DNA from: an uncultured Lentisphaerota bacterium
Lineage (GTDB): Bacteria > Verrucomicrobiota > Kiritimatiellia > CAIQIC01
DNA: 64,000 nt
Assembly (NCBI GenBank): GCA_903896925.1
Contig: CAITZM010000072.1
Coordinates: 1 to 64,000 of the forward strand
Direction: 5' to 3'
Within the stretch, counting starts at the first letter, position 1, and each line of letters starts with the position of its first letter. Of the stretch, positions 6,765-17,400 are shown piece by piece. Below the pieces are notes generated by a model, which saw only the letters and a program-made list of their open reading frames with translations, did no database searches and had not been told where the DNA came from. Made by a program: the position numbers and the translations under genes.

Positions 6765-9524
6765 TCATGGCCGGGTCAGCAGCCGCACCGGGCCGAGGAG
6801 GCCGGAGGGGAGGAGCGGGGCGTCGGGTTTGTAAGGATTGATATTGGTCTCGGTGAACCGTTTCTCCTGCGGCAGCGCTGCGTCGCCGATCAGGCGGTTG
6901 GGCCAGAGGTTCGTCACGCGGATCTCCAGCGCGTTGGGGCCCGCCTTCAAGGCCTGCGTCACGTCCACCCGCCACGGCGGGGTCCACAGCGTGCCGAGCG
7001 CCCGGCCGTTGAGGCTGACCTCGGCCACCACCTGCACCGCGCCGAGATCGAGCATCACGCGCCGGCCCGACTGGAGCAGCGCGGCGTCCGCCTCGAACGT
7101 GCAGCAGTAAACGGCGGTGCCGGAATAATGGCGGATGCCCTCCTCGGGCCGCTGCGTCCAATCCTGCAGCGTGTCGAACGTCGCCTTTTCCGGACCGCCC
7201 CACTTGGGATCGAACGCCACCTGCCACGGCCCCTTCACCACCGCCGCCTCGGTATACACGGGCTCGTTGCCCGCCGCCGCTGTTGCCGCGGGCGTGCCGG
7301 ACGCTTGACGGAACACCACAAACCGCGAGCCGCAGGGCGGGAGCGTCAACGGCACCTGCGTCACACCGGCCCCCATCTTGAACACCGCCGCCGGCGCATG
7401 CTCGCCGGTCACCGCGTCCCAAATTTCAGGCTGGCGGCCGGACACGCGGAAGCTGCAGGTCACATGCTCCTCGGTGGGTTCGCGGTTGGCGATGAAGTAA
7501 ATATCCGAATTGTCGGTCACACGGTGGATCCAGTCCACAAAGCCATTCGTGCTCACCCCGGCACACGCGAAGTCGGGCGCGAGGCCGTCCGCCAGCAGCA
7601 CGCCGCGCGCGGCGGCGAGCGACGGGATCACGCGGCCCTTGCCGACGGCGCGCACGGCGTCGCTGGGCGCGGCGTCGCGCGGGCCCCACAGCTCATCCGC
7701 CAGGGCATGGAAGGCCGCGCTGCTGTCGGCCATGCTCGACGGACCCACCGGGCGCGCGCCCGCCACGGTCGCCCCCGCACGCACCAGCGCGGCGAGCTTC
7801 GTCAGGGTCGCGAGCGTCAGCGGGTGTTTCATCGGCGACAGCACCGACGCCGGCGGCAATTTGCCGGGGCCCATGCGGGCGGTCTTGGGGTTGCGCTCGG
7901 AGAGCAGCAGCACGCGGTAGCGGGCGCCGGACGGCAACACGATGGACCCGTCCTGAACCGTCGCAATGTCCAGTATTTCGGTGTTGCAGAAGTCGTAGTC
8001 GAACCCATCGCCCAACGCCTCCGCGGGCGTCTTGAGGCCGGCGAACTGGTCGAGGCCATCGCCGTGGTAGACCAGCGCGTCGGCGGCGAAGGTCCCTTGC
8101 TGGAGCAACCAGGAGCAGCGGGCGAGGTAGAGGTTGAAGGCGGCCGACTGCGGCCACCAGGTGGTCTGCGGATTGTAGTGCGTGCCCACGTTGCGGATCG
8201 TGCCGGGCTTGGCGGTGAGCGAGGGCGAAAGCATCATGCCGTGGTAGCACACGCGGTTGAGCCCGTCGCAAAACGCGCGGTCCGCGGCGGGCTTCATCGT
8301 CGCGGGCGACTCGATCCAGTAGGTGTTGATCGTGGTGAACGATTCCGCGAGCACCTCGCGGATGCCATAGAGGTGCGCGGCCGTCGCGGCGTCGCGCACC
8401 ATGAACCGCTGCGGCGGCGTGGGGCGGTGCGCGGACGGCATCCAGAACTCGCCCATCGACACGTCGCAGCGGCCCGAGAGGCGCAACACATCCGCCTGAT
8501 GCTGGTGCGGGCCCGCCGCCTCGGCGATCAAGACCAGCCCGTGTTGATGCGCCACCTCGCGCTGATAGGCGTAGTGGTTCTCCGCCAGCAGCTCACTGAT
8601 GGTTTCCTTGAAGTCGCGCAGGAAGCGTGCGGTTTTCGGCGTCCCTTCCAGCAGCGCGCCGGCCAACGCGGGCAGCCAGGGCCGCACCTCGTATCCGCGC
8701 CGCCGGGCAAATTCCGCGGGGAAGGTCTGCGTCCAGCTCACGGTGCCCGCCTCCCAGCTGTCGCACATCACTCCCTTGAGCGCGCCCCGCTCGTCCGGGG
8801 CCAGTTCGCCGAGCAGCGGAGCCATGGTGATACGCCAATGTTCGTCAAACGCCGACCGGCTGAGGTGGTCGATATAGCAGCCGTTCCAGCCGAAGATGTT
8901 CGCCGCATAGCCGACGCGCAGGATGCGCCAGGCGCCGGCGGGCGCGTCCCAGGAGAGTTTGCCTGTGGCCGGATCCAGGCACGCCGAGATGTCGCGCACC
9001 GCGGCGAGCGGCACGGGCGCGAGCGTATCGGGCACGGCAAACACGGCGAGGTCCCAGTAGTACTTCGGCGAGCCGTCCGGGTTCTTGGGCGTCTTGGCCG
9101 CGCCCTTCTTGGGCAGCACGAGTTCGGCGCGGCGGCCGCCTTTCACCCGCGCCTCGGAAAAGACCAACTCCTTCTGCGCGTATTCCGGCTGCGTGTGTTC
9201 GGATTCGCAGCCCGCGGAGCCGAGCATGATCACCGCATCGAGTCCGAGCCGCGCCGCCTCATGCAACGCCCAGCGCACCTTCGCCCGCCACGCCGGCGAG
9301 GCGTCCGACGAACCGCCGTAGATATGAAAGCCGGAGAGACCCACCGCCCGCATGCCTTCGAGGTCGCGCGTGATGCAGGCCTCCGACGCCTGCTTGTAGG
9401 AGCTAAACCACCACCACGCTTGCGGCCGGACCTCGTGCGGTGGGGTACTGAAGCCCTCCTCGAGAGTCACGCCCCGCGCACCCACCGCCGCCAACAGCGA
9501 CAGCATCAGCCAAATCTTTTTCAT
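6765..9524 (-). CDS. GH106-type alpha-L-rhamnosidase, exported
   Basis: A 919-residue glycoside hydrolase of the GH106 type, expected to release L-rhamnose from oligosaccharides outside the cytoplasm. The start at 9524 (MKKIWLMLSLLAAVGARG, signal peptide) is preferred because AGGTGA lies 9 bases upstream; ATG 9530 is too close. Family features are the opening PQAWWWFSSYKQAS, DLEGMRAVGLSGFHIY, the middle GEFWMPSAHR and ESFTTINTYW, and a C-terminal beta-sandwich with VMLDLGAVQVVAEVSLNG, LGTLWTPPWRVDVT and LPSGLLGPVRL. Three further GH106 genes with the same C-terminal pattern lie at 51451-61853. It is downstream of the GH78 gene on the same strand, with a 114-base gap that holds a repeat. Assignment rests on motif recall; the exact linkage is unknown. 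Confidence 0.85.
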   Translation of the reverse strand: MKKIWLMLSLLAAVGARGVTLEEGFSTPPHEVRPQAWWWFSSYKQASEACITRDLEGMRAVGLSGFHIYGGSSDASPAWRAKVRWALHEAARLGLDAVIMLGSAGCESEHTQPEYAQKELVFSEARVKGGRRAELVLPKKGAAKTPKNPDGSPKYYWDLAVFAVPDTLAPVPLAAVRDISACLDPATGKLSWDAPAGAWRILRVGYAANIFGWNGCYIDHLSRSAFDEHWRITMAPLLGELAPDERGALKGVMCDSWEAGTVSWTQTFPAEFARRRGYEVRPWLPALAGALLEGTPKTARFLRDFKETISELLAENHYAYQREVAHQHGLVLIAEAAGPHQHQADVLRLSGRCDVSMGEFWMPSAHRPTPPQRFMVRDAATAAHLYGIREVLAESFTTINTYWIESPATMKPAADRAFCDGLNRVCYHGMMLSPSLTAKPGTIRNVGTHYNPQTTWWPQSAAFNLYLARCSWLLQQGTFAADALVYHGDGLDQFAGLKTPAEALGDGFDYDFCNTEILDIATVQDGSIVLPSGARYRVLLLSERNPKTARMGPGKLPPASVLSPMKHPLTLATLTKLAALVRAGATVAGARPVGPSSMADSSAAFHALADELWGPRDAAPSDAVRAVGKGRVIPSLAAARGVLLADGLAPDFACAGVSTNGFVDWIHRVTDNSDIYFIANREPTEEHVTCSFRVSGRQPEIWDAVTGEHAPAAVFKMGAGVTQVPLTLPPCGSRFVVFRQASGTPAATAAAGNEPVYTEAAVVKGPWQVAFDPKWGGPEKATFDTLQDWTQRPEEGIRHYSGTAVYCCTFEADAALLQSGRRVMLDLGAVQVVAEVSLNGRALGTLWTPPWRVDVTQALKAGPNALEIRVTNLWPNRLIGDAALPQEKRFTETNINPYKPDAPLLPSGLLGPVRLLTRP

Positions 9525-9564
9525 GCTCATCAATCACCTGCCCTGTTTTGCTGTCTTAGCCGAC

Positions 9565-9601
9565 AAACTGATTCACCCGCCAGGCAAGCTGGCGGGGGTC
9601 T
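9565..9601. repeat. Second copy of the hairpin element end
   Basis: These 37 bases match 4542-4578 except for one base and contain the same hairpin (arms CCCGCCAG and CTGGCGGG). Upstream it also shares TTTTGCTG with the first copy but lacks the 34-base palindrome. It lies downstream of the minus-strand GH78 gene, where it could end or shorten the transcript. Confidence 0.8.
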
Positions 9602-9638
9602 CCGCGCATGCGCCAGCCGCCCAGCGGCACCGCGATCC

Positions 9639-12600
9639 TCAACGATTGCCCGGCGCACTGCTGAACCGATAGTCGCCCGAGCCCACACGAAGGACGGCGC
9701 ACGCACCTTCCATGCCGACGAAGGTCACACCCGCGACCTTTTCCAAAGGCTGGCCGCCTTCGGTCACCGAATGCTTGTTGGCGGCGGGCACATACACCAG
9801 GGCGGTCGTGTTCACCGGCACCGAAATTTCCAGCTCCGTCACGCCGGCCTTCCGCCGCCAGCTCGCATGCACACGGCCTTTGACAGTCTCCTCCGTGGCA
9901 TCCACGAACGTCAGGCTGTCCGGCATGCAGGGCCGGATGCAGATCTCGTCAAAGCCCGGCTTCAGGGGCGTGATGCCCGCCAGCCGCGTGTAGAGGGAGA
10001 CATCCACACCGGCGAACATGGCGTGGTTGTGGGAGTTCATCCCGCCCTTGATCGACCATTGTTCCCAGGCCGTGGTGGCGCCGTTCACGATCTGGAAGCC
10101 GAAGCCGGGATAGTTCGTCTGCGTCAGCATGCTAAGCGCGAGGTCGGCCTGTCCGCCATCGCACAGGACGTCGAGCAGGTAGCGGGTGCCCATGATGCCG
10201 GTATCCAGCCGCCCCTGGTTCTTGCCCCGGATGGTCGCGATCAACTGCGCGAAGACCGCGGCGCGCTGGTCCTGGGGGACGAGGTTCAGCGCCAGCGGCA
10301 TGAGGCTGCTGGTTTGCCTGCCGTCGCCGTAGGTGGCGGTCTTGGCCTCGAACCGTTTCTCGTGGAGGGCTTGCGCGATGTCCCGCGCCAGGCCCGCGTA
10401 CTGCGCGGCCTCCGCGGGCCGGCCGAGGAGCGCCGCGGTTGCGGAGACAATCCGCGCCAGCTCGGCGTAATAACCGGTGTTCACCTCGGTCACGGCGCCA
10501 TGGAACGTTTCCCAGGTGCCGGTATTGGGCGGGCACCAGTCGCCGAACCCGTCGGTGTAGACGTGCCCGGGCGTCTTGGCGTGCAGCCAGTCCACATAGG
10601 CGCGCATGTTCGCGTAGCTGGTTTCCAGCACGCGCCGGTCGCCGTAGTGCTGGTAGAGCCGCCAGGGCAGCAGCACCTGGTCGCCGTTCCAGTCCGGGTT
10701 GCCGTGGCCGCCGGCGATGTCGCCCAGCCATTTCATGTAGTAGCCGTGCATCCAGAAATTGCAGAGCGCCGCCTCCTCGTAGGCGATCGAATCCATCTGG
10801 CAGGGCGTCCGCTCGTCGCGCATGGGGCAGTCGGTCGGAATGCTCATCAGGTTGCTGCGCATCGCCCAGACGCAATTGCTGTGCACGCGGTTGAGCATCG
10901 CGTTTGAGGTGACGACGGTGCCGGCGGGCGGCACGGCGGCATGCACGACGCAGCCCGTGACATCGTCCAGCGTCGGCCGCCCGGGGTAACCGGTGACCTC
11001 CACGTAGCGGAAGCCGTGGTAGGTGAAGCGCGGCTGATAGACTTCCTCGCCCTCGCCGCGCAACACGAACGTGTCGGTCGCCTTGGCGCGGCGGTTGGTC
11101 CACGGGTCCAGCATGCCGTCGACGCCGACCAGCTCGCTGTGATGCAGGACGATGCGGGTGCCCCGCGCGCCCTGGGCGCGGAGGCGCACCCAGCCGGCGA
11201 AGTTCTGGCCCATGTCGAAGACGAACACGCCCGGCCGTGGCTCGCTCATGCACACCGGGCGGCGGGTTTCGATGACGCGGACCGGCGGCATGATATTGGG
11301 CTGCAGCTTGCCGCTGGGGGCAGGCAGCAGGCGCACGGGCGTCCAGCCGTCAGGTTGGAAAGCGGCGGTGGCCCAGCCGGGCGTTTCCAGGCCCGCGTCA
11401 TACACCTCGCCATCATAGAGGCTCGCAAACGTGAGCGGACTCGCGCCCGCGCGCCAGCTCTCGTCGGTAATCACCGTGGCGGTCGTGCCATCATCGAACT
11501 CAACATCGATCTGCAGGATCGCGCGCTTGTCCTGTTCCCATTTCCAACCGTACCTGGAATAGTCGTCGGAGTACCCCGGGGCCAGCCACAGGCCGACGGC
11601 GTTCGTGCCCTGTTGCACGGCCGCGGTCACATCCAAGGTGTCGAACAGCAGGCGCTGGGCGTAGGTGGTGTTGGCGGGCGCGAGCTCGCGCTGGCCGACC
11701 TTCGCGCCGTTCAGATGCAATTCGTAGAAGCCCAGCCCGCAGACGGAGGCCGTGGCGCGGCGGACGGGGCGGTTCAGGACAAAGTTCTTCCGGAGGCGGG
11801 GACAGTCCTTGGCCAGCGGCTGCCGGTGCAGGAGCAGAGCCTCCACCAGTTCAAGCTGTCCCTGCTTGAGCCGGGCTTCCGGAAATACGGCGCTCCCCTT
11901 GCCGTTGAAATCGTCCTTGAGCAGCACGCTGCCCTGGGGATCCGTCACCACCAGGTTATCGACCGTGGCCCGTTCGCCGGAGGAGGTACGAAACCCGATG
12001 GTTCCGGAGGCCAACGTGGCGTCCACGCGCTCATCCACCACCTGTCCATCGATGCGGGTCCGGATGCGCGGGCCACGCACCTCGATCTCCACATGGTGCG
12101 GTTTATTTTCGTCCGTCGCCGGTACCGCCGCCCGCAACGATACGGACGCCAGATAGGACCATTGCCCGTTCTTGCACAGCTGTGGACGCAGCGCCAGCGT
12201 CGGACCCACCGCCGTATTGAGCTGCCACATGCACAGGTTACCGCTGTCCTGGGCGTGGAACAGGATGCCCACGGCGTTCTTTTGCAATGTGATGTCGGCC
12301 GCCAGCGTGAAATCGGTCCAGCCCGGGATGGAAGCCGACGCCGCGGTGCCGATCCAGCGCGCCTGCCAGTCCGCAGCGGACAACTTGGCGACCTGCCAGG
12401 AGGCGGCTGCGCTCCACGGAGAAGGCTGGCTCTGCTGGTTTCCTTCGACTGCGCTCAGGGCGGGGCCTTCGACTCTGCTAAGGGCAGGCCCTTCGACTCC
12501 GCTCAAGGCAGGCCAGACACGGACTTGCCAGTAGCAGCGTTCACCTGCGCGCAACGGCCTCCCGGCATAGACGACGTGCGCGCTTTGGTCGGAGGCCACC

Positions 12601-12881
12601 CTGCCCGTGTCCCAGAGCAGCGGCTGCCCCTGCTCCAGCGCCTGCGGCGAAGCGGCGACACGCAGCTGATAGGCCGACTGACGTTGCGCACGCTCCGTGG
12701 CACGCAGCGTCCAGCTCAGGCGCGGCTGCAGGGTGTCGATCCCGACCGGGTTGACCGCGTATTCGCAGCGCAGCTCGTCCACCGTCAGGCCCGCCGATAC
12801 GAGGCCAGCCAAGCCGATCCACACAGCCGCCAGCAACGGCAGGCAGCGGAACGCACCCACACCGCATATAGACTTCAGCAC
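9639..12881 (-). CDS. GH78 alpha-L-rhamnosidase with inserted domain and 24-base repeat
   Basis: A 1080-residue exported GH78-type enzyme that should hydrolyse alpha-L-rhamnosides. A GTG start at 12881 is chosen because AGGAGG lies 7 bases upstream; the ATG at 12902 would overlap that site. Order: signal peptide; fibronectin-like N-terminal domain (ELRCEYAVNPVGIDTLQPRLSW); a PALSxVEG repeat at about residues 124-147; an extra concanavalin-like domain at about 185-340 (SGNLCMWQLN, IDGQVVDERV, GTIGFRTS); rhamnosidase beta domains (FDMGQNFAGWVRLRAQG, RFTYHGFRYVEVTGYPG); and the (alpha/alpha)6 barrel with IPTDCPMRDERTPCQMDS and TTAWEQW. The usual ERxGWxGD reads ERTPCQMD: the acidic residues remain but Trp and Gly are changed, so substrate or activity may differ. 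A GH106 gene follows on the same strand. Confidence 0.9.
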   Translation of the reverse strand: MLKSICGVGAFRCLPLLAAVWIGLAGLVSAGLTVDELRCEYAVNPVGIDTLQPRLSWTLRATERAQRQSAYQLRVAASPQALEQGQPLLWDTGRVASDQSAHVVYAGRPLRAGERCYWQVRVWPALSGVEGPALSRVEGPALSAVEGNQQSQPSPWSAAASWQVAKLSAADWQARWIGTAASASIPGWTDFTLAADITLQKNAVGILFHAQDSGNLCMWQLNTAVGPTLALRPQLCKNGQWSYLASVSLRAAVPATDENKPHHVEIEVRGPRIRTRIDGQVVDERVDATLASGTIGFRTSSGERATVDNLVVTDPQGSVLLKDDFNGKGSAVFPEARLKQGQLELVEALLLHRQPLAKDCPRLRKNFVLNRPVRRATASVCGLGFYELHLNGAKVGQRELAPANTTYAQRLLFDTLDVTAAVQQGTNAVGLWLAPGYSDDYSRYGWKWEQDKRAILQIDVEFDDGTTATVITDESWRAGASPLTFASLYDGEVYDAGLETPGWATAAFQPDGWTPVRLLPAPSGKLQPNIMPPVRVIETRRPVCMSEPRPGVFVFDMGQNFAGWVRLRAQGARGTRIVLHHSELVGVDGMLDPWTNRRAKATDTFVLRGEGEEVYQPRFTYHGFRYVEVTGYPGRPTLDDVTGCVVHAAVPPAGTVVTSNAMLNRVHSNCVWAMRSNLMSIPTDCPMRDERTPCQMDSIAYEEAALCNFWMHGYYMKWLGDIAGGHGNPDWNGDQVLLPWRLYQHYGDRRVLETSYANMRAYVDWLHAKTPGHVYTDGFGDWCPPNTGTWETFHGAVTEVNTGYYAELARIVSATAALLGRPAEAAQYAGLARDIAQALHEKRFEAKTATYGDGRQTSSLMPLALNLVPQDQRAAVFAQLIATIRGKNQGRLDTGIMGTRYLLDVLCDGGQADLALSMLTQTNYPGFGFQIVNGATTAWEQWSIKGGMNSHNHAMFAGVDVSLYTRLAGITPLKPGFDEICIRPCMPDSLTFVDATEETVKGRVHASWRRKAGVTELEISVPVNTTALVYVPAANKHSVTEGGQPLEKVAGVTFVGMEGACAVLRVGSGDYRFSSAPGNR
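12442..12513 (-). repeat. Three tandem 24-base units inside the GH78 gene
   Basis: Units at 12442-12465, 12466-12489 and 12490-12513 follow the pattern CCTTCGACTNYGCTMARGGC plus four bases. On the coding strand each unit reads PALSxVEG, so the frame is kept. The array replaces the turn after CYWQVRVW in the N-terminal domain. The same unit occurs at the same protein position at 24001-24096. Confidence 0.95.
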
Positions 12882-13351
12882 TTTGCACCCTCCTGTCTGC
12901 ATTGAATGACGCTGTCACGGGCGTCCCCGCAGCGACTTGGGCCACGGGGACCGCTCCGGCCGTCGCGGAGTATAGGTGTGGTGCATTTTCTAGCCAGCTT
13001 TTTGGCTGCGTACGCCGGTCCGAGCTTGGCTGCGCCGCTTGCACTAGCTGCCGGTGCGGGCAAAAGCAGGGTTCGCCGGGTCGGAGACTTCTGCAACGAG
13101 CATGGTTTGTCAAACAGAGCAAGCCGCAGCAGCTCATGACCAGCGCCAATTCCGTGAATCTGCTGGTAGCCGCCGCGTTCCGTGAGACCGGGCCTGGTGC
13201 CACGGCCCAATCCGTTCCACCGACGGCGACCCCGCCCCTGCAAGAAAAACCGAGCAGCGGGCACATCCAGCAGATGCGCCCGCCGTCGGCAACATTACAG
13301 CATCCCGTCTGGCCCGGATCGCCAGCACCGCGGCCCGGGTCAGTTACGACT
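12882..13351. other. Intergenic stretch, no gene seen
   Basis: These 470 bases lie between two minus-strand genes. Overlapping frames exist on both strands but none has a ribosome site, a plausible protein or a clear end signal. The part next to 12881 should hold the GH78 promoter; no convincing boxes were found. Confidence 0.55.
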
Positions 13352-14122
13352 TCACAACTCCATGGTCCGCAGGGTCCAGAAGTCGTCCGCGAGATTGTTG
13401 TTCGCGGCGTAGTCGTAGGGCATGGTGAAGTAGCCTTGTAGGCCCCAGTCAGTGCCCCACGAATTGCGGATGAGCAACCGCTGGGTGCTGTCGTCATAGC
13501 CAACCGCCATGATCGCGTGGCCACCCATCTGTTTTTCCTTGTCCGTCGGCAGGTTGAGCAGGCCGGTCTTGGCTACGTCGTCGGATTCGAAGCCTTCGTA
13601 CACCGAGAAGCCGAAGACGAACGGATAACCTTCCGCCAGGCACTGTTTCATTTGCTGAAGCGTCAGGATGCGATGGTAGGACAGCACCTGATGCTTAAGC
13701 GCGGCCTTGAAGCACGAGGCCCGGGGCTTCACGCTGAATTTGCCGATGATATACGGCCAGCTTTTCTCGGCGCAGACGCCCAGTTTCACGAGCGATTTGA
13801 CGCCGTCGCGGATCATGGCGCCCGCGTCTTCATTGATCGTTCCCTCCATCGCGCGCTCGTTGTAATAGATGAACAGCCGGCTCAGGTCGGTGACCGGTTT
13901 GCCGGCCTGCTTCACAAGAAACTCGAGGTTGCCGACCAGTGCATTGGCGGTACAACTACCCAGCTGCCCTTGATCCTCGACGGGCGAACAGCAGGGGCGC
14001 AGGTCCACCGCCGGGGGGAGTTTCTTCGGCGGCCGGGCGATAGCGGCATAGAGTTTGTCGCGTTGGTCCGGACGATCAGGCACCCATCCATACCATTGAT
14101 TGATCTTGCTCGGCTTGCTCAT
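13352..14122 (-). CDS. Papain-like (C1 family) cysteine peptidase without signal peptide
   Basis: A 256-residue peptidase of the C1 fold. The opening PPAVDLRPCCSPVEDQGQLGSCTANA contains the oxyanion Gln and the catalytic Cys of QGQLGSC (about residue 57). The catalytic His is in GGHAIMAVGYDD and the Asn in RNSWGTDWGLQGYFTMPY. There is no signal peptide and no long propeptide, so it is probably cytosolic or released in another way. AAAGGTAATT precedes the ATG at 14122. It stands alone, upstream of a gap before the divergent SNF2 gene. Related stand-alone peptidases occur in bacteria and in phages; nothing else here suggests a prophage. Substrate unknown. Confidence 0.88.
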   Translation of the reverse strand: MSKPSKINQWYGWVPDRPDQRDKLYAAIARPPKKLPPAVDLRPCCSPVEDQGQLGSCTANALVGNLEFLVKQAGKPVTDLSRLFIYYNERAMEGTINEDAGAMIRDGVKSLVKLGVCAEKSWPYIIGKFSVKPRASCFKAALKHQVLSYHRILTLQQMKQCLAEGYPFVFGFSVYEGFESDDVAKTGLLNLPTDKEKQMGGHAIMAVGYDDSTQRLLIRNSWGTDWGLQGYFTMPYDYAANNNLADDFWTLRTMEL

Positions 14123-14442
14123 AATTACCTTTTGTTGTTTCGGTTGTTGTTGCGCGAACCATGCCTCCTGACAAAAAGCATCTCAATTTTAGGGACCGGA
14201 CCCTGGAAAGGTATCGGGCGTTAGTCCGTATTTACTCTAGGGTGAAGTTCTAGGGGCAGGTCACAGCGCCAGGCCCTGACCACGCTCAACACGGCGGCGC
14301 CGGCAGGGCCGGAAGAGGTGTTCGCAAAAGGGGCCAGGCCGTCAATAAGCCTTGCTTATCATTCGGCGGCATAGATACTTTTCGGCCTATTTTTGTGCCG
14401 TTCCACGACGGCGGCGGACCGGGCACGACAGGATCAGGCGGA
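14123..14442. other. Divergent intergenic region, no gene seen
   Basis: These 320 bases separate the minus-strand cysteine peptidase and the plus-strand SNF2 gene and should hold both promoters. A short inverted-repeat-like pair (CAGGCCCTGACC near 14270 and GGCCAGGCCG near 14334) is weak. No RNA gene or operator could be assigned. Confidence 0.5.
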
Positions 14443-17400
14443 ATGAAGATACCGTTCACACGGAAAACATTGGAAAGCTGGGCCGGAGCGAACGTTCTGC
14501 GCGAGGCCCAGATCATGGTCGCCAAAGACCTCGTGGTGGAAGCCGTGTACGATCATCCGGTGATCACGGGGGTCGTGTTCTCGAACAACCGGCCCCTGAA
14601 GACCGCCCTGAAATTGCTGCCCGATGGCTACATCGAGAGCCACTGTCCCTGCTGGGCCAACAAAGAGCGCGGCGTGATCTGCAACCACGTGATCGCCTTG
14701 TGCCTTGAGCTCGTGCGCCGGACCACCGATCCCGAGCGCGAGGCCAAGGCCGAGGCCGAAATGAAACGCACCGCCCGGCTCGCCGCGCTCGACGAATCGA
14801 AATATATCCGCCGCGTGGCCGCGGACGCGCCGGGCGCCATCCCGGCCCGGCTCATCGTTACCCTGGAAAAAGGCTGGCAGGCGGCCTGGCGCAACGGCCG
14901 CATCCCGGTGACCTGCGCCCTGCAGTACCGGAACAGCCTGCTGCCCCTCGACCAGATCCCCGGCGTCCTGCCGCTGACCCTCAGCAAGCAGGACGAAGCC
15001 ATCCTCTTTGTGCTCGAGGACATCTCCGAAGGCCCGGCCAAGGGCCGGCTGGAACTGACTCCGCACGATTTCCTCAACATCATCCGGCTCCATATCGGCA
15101 AGCCGTTGCCCCAGGCCGGGGGACAGCCGCTCACCGTCAACGAAACGTCCATGACCACCCTGGTGCGGCTGGACCTCGACCACGAGAACGGCGAGCTGAT
15201 CCTCCTGGCGCACACGGAGCTGCCGTTCATGGCCGCGGGCGAGTTCCCCTTCTATCTGGTCGCACGGAAAACCGGCTGGGCCTGCGGCGCCGGCAACCTG
15301 TGGCCCCTGGCCAATGTCCTGCCGGAACCCTATCACGCGATCTACGCCGAGCCCGTGATCATCGCCCGCAAGGATGTGCCGCGCTTCCTCAACCAGGAAC
15401 TGCCGCTGCTCTCCGCGCAAACCCGGGTCGAGAGCGATATTTCCGCCGACCTGTTCACCTTCGAGCCCGGCGTCCCGAAGATGAAGCTCTGCGTGCGCGG
15501 CAGCCCGGCCTCCCTGGCGGCCACCCTCCATGCCCGCTACGGGGATATCGAACTGGTCGCGTGCAAGCCGGACCCCAAGGAACATTTTTCCATCCCGGAC
15601 CCGAACGACCTGATGCGCTATTCCATCCGCAACCTGGCCCGGGAAAAGCGGGCGCTGGAGCAGCTGACCCCGGCGGGCTTCTCGGGCGAGCGCGGCGACC
15701 TGCTGGAAAACGTGATCGGCCTCCGCCCGGTGCACAACTTCCTCGGCTCGCATCTGCCCGCGCTGCGCCGCCGCGGCTGGACGGTGGAGCTGGAGGGGAA
15801 AGTGGCCCCGTACATGGACGGGCTCAGCTTTGCCACCCCGGTCGTGCATGTGGACGATACGCAGAGCAACGAGTGGTTCGACATCGGCTTCGACTTCGAG
15901 ACCCAGGAGGGCGCCAGCCTCTCGCAGGCCGACATCCACCTGGCGCTGCGCAAGGGCGATTCGTTCTTCGAGGTGGGCGACAAGACGTACCTCATCGACT
16001 CCGAGTCGGTGCAGGCGATGCAGAATATTTTCAACGACTGCGCCAGCCGGGACGGCGACCTGCCGGGCCATTTCCGGCTGGCCAACATCTACGCCCCGTT
16101 CGTGAAGTCCGCGCTCGAGGCGCTGGACGGCATCGACGTGGAGGACACGCCGTCGTGGCGCGCCCGCGCCGGCCAATACAACCGCACGCTGGAAATCGAG
16201 CCGGTGACGCTCGGCGAACCGCTGGGCAGCATCCTCCGCCCCTATCAGAAATACGGTGTCAGCTGGCTGCGGTTCATGGAGGCAAACGGCTTCTGCGGCC
16301 TGCTGGCCGACGAGATGGGACTGGGCAAAACCCTGCAGGCCCTCGCCTGGCTCCAGCTCCAGCGCCAACACCCGGACGCCCGCGGGCGGCCGGCCCTGAT
16401 CGTCTGCCCCACGAGCCTGGTGGAAAACTGGTCCGAGGAAGCCGCCAAGTTTGTCCCGAACCTCAAGGTGCTCAACCTGACCGGCGCGGAGCGGCAGGAC
16501 CGCTGGCCGCAGCTGGACCAGACCGACATCGCGGTCACCTCCTATGCCATCCTCCGGCGCGACGTGGACAAGTTCGCCAACTATGAGTTCTCGGCCGCCA
16601 TTCTCGACGAGGCCCAGCACATCAAGAACCGCTCCACCCAGAATTCGCTGGCCGCCAAGCAGATCAAGGCCTACCAGCGGCTGGTGCTGACCGGCACCCC
16701 TATCGAGAACGGCGTCTCCGACCTGTGGTCGATCATGGACTTCCTGATGCCCGGCTACCTCGGCACCCATGCCGCCTTCAAGTATCACTACGAGGATCCG
16801 ATCGCTGAAGGCGCCGCCGATGGCGAAGTGGCCCAGGCCAAGCTGCGGAAGAAGCTCCATCCCTTCTTCCTGCGCCGGCTCAAGAGCGAGGTCGCCAAGG
16901 ATCTGCCGCCGAAGATCCAGAAGATCTCGTCGTGCAACCTCACGGCCGACCAGCAGGCCGTCTACCGGGAGATTCTCGCGGCGTCCCGCCAGAAGATCAC
17001 CGGCCTGGTTGCCCAGCAAGGCTTCAACAAGTGCCGGATGGAAATCCTGACCATCCTGTTGCGCCTGCGCCAGATCTGCTGCCATCTGGACCTGCTCAAG
17101 CTGCCCAACCTCGCGGCGAAGAATCCGTCGGCCAAGATGGACCTGTTCTTCGAACTTCTCGAAGAGGCGCTGGACGGCGGGCACCGCATCCTGGTCTTCA
17201 GCCAGTTCGTCGGCATGCTGACCATCCTCCGCAAGGCGCTGGAGAAGGAAGGCATCACCTACTGCTACCTGGACGGCTCCACCCAGGAGCGGATGAAGGT
17301 CGTGCACCAGTTCAACAGCCAGCGCGACATCCCGATCTTCCTGATCAGCCTCAAGGCCGGCGGCACCGGGTTGAACCTCACGGGCGCCGACATGGTGATC

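Noticed and set aside
6261-10907. Very long open frame (1548 codons) on the plus strand opposite the GH106 and GH78 genes
   Set aside because: It is antisense to two clear enzymes, has no family resemblance, is Arg/Ala/Gly-rich, and arises from high GC at third positions.
13352-14122. Prophage remnant suggested by the cytosolic papain-like peptidase
   Set aside because: No integrase, structural or lysis gene and no attachment-site pair was found around it.
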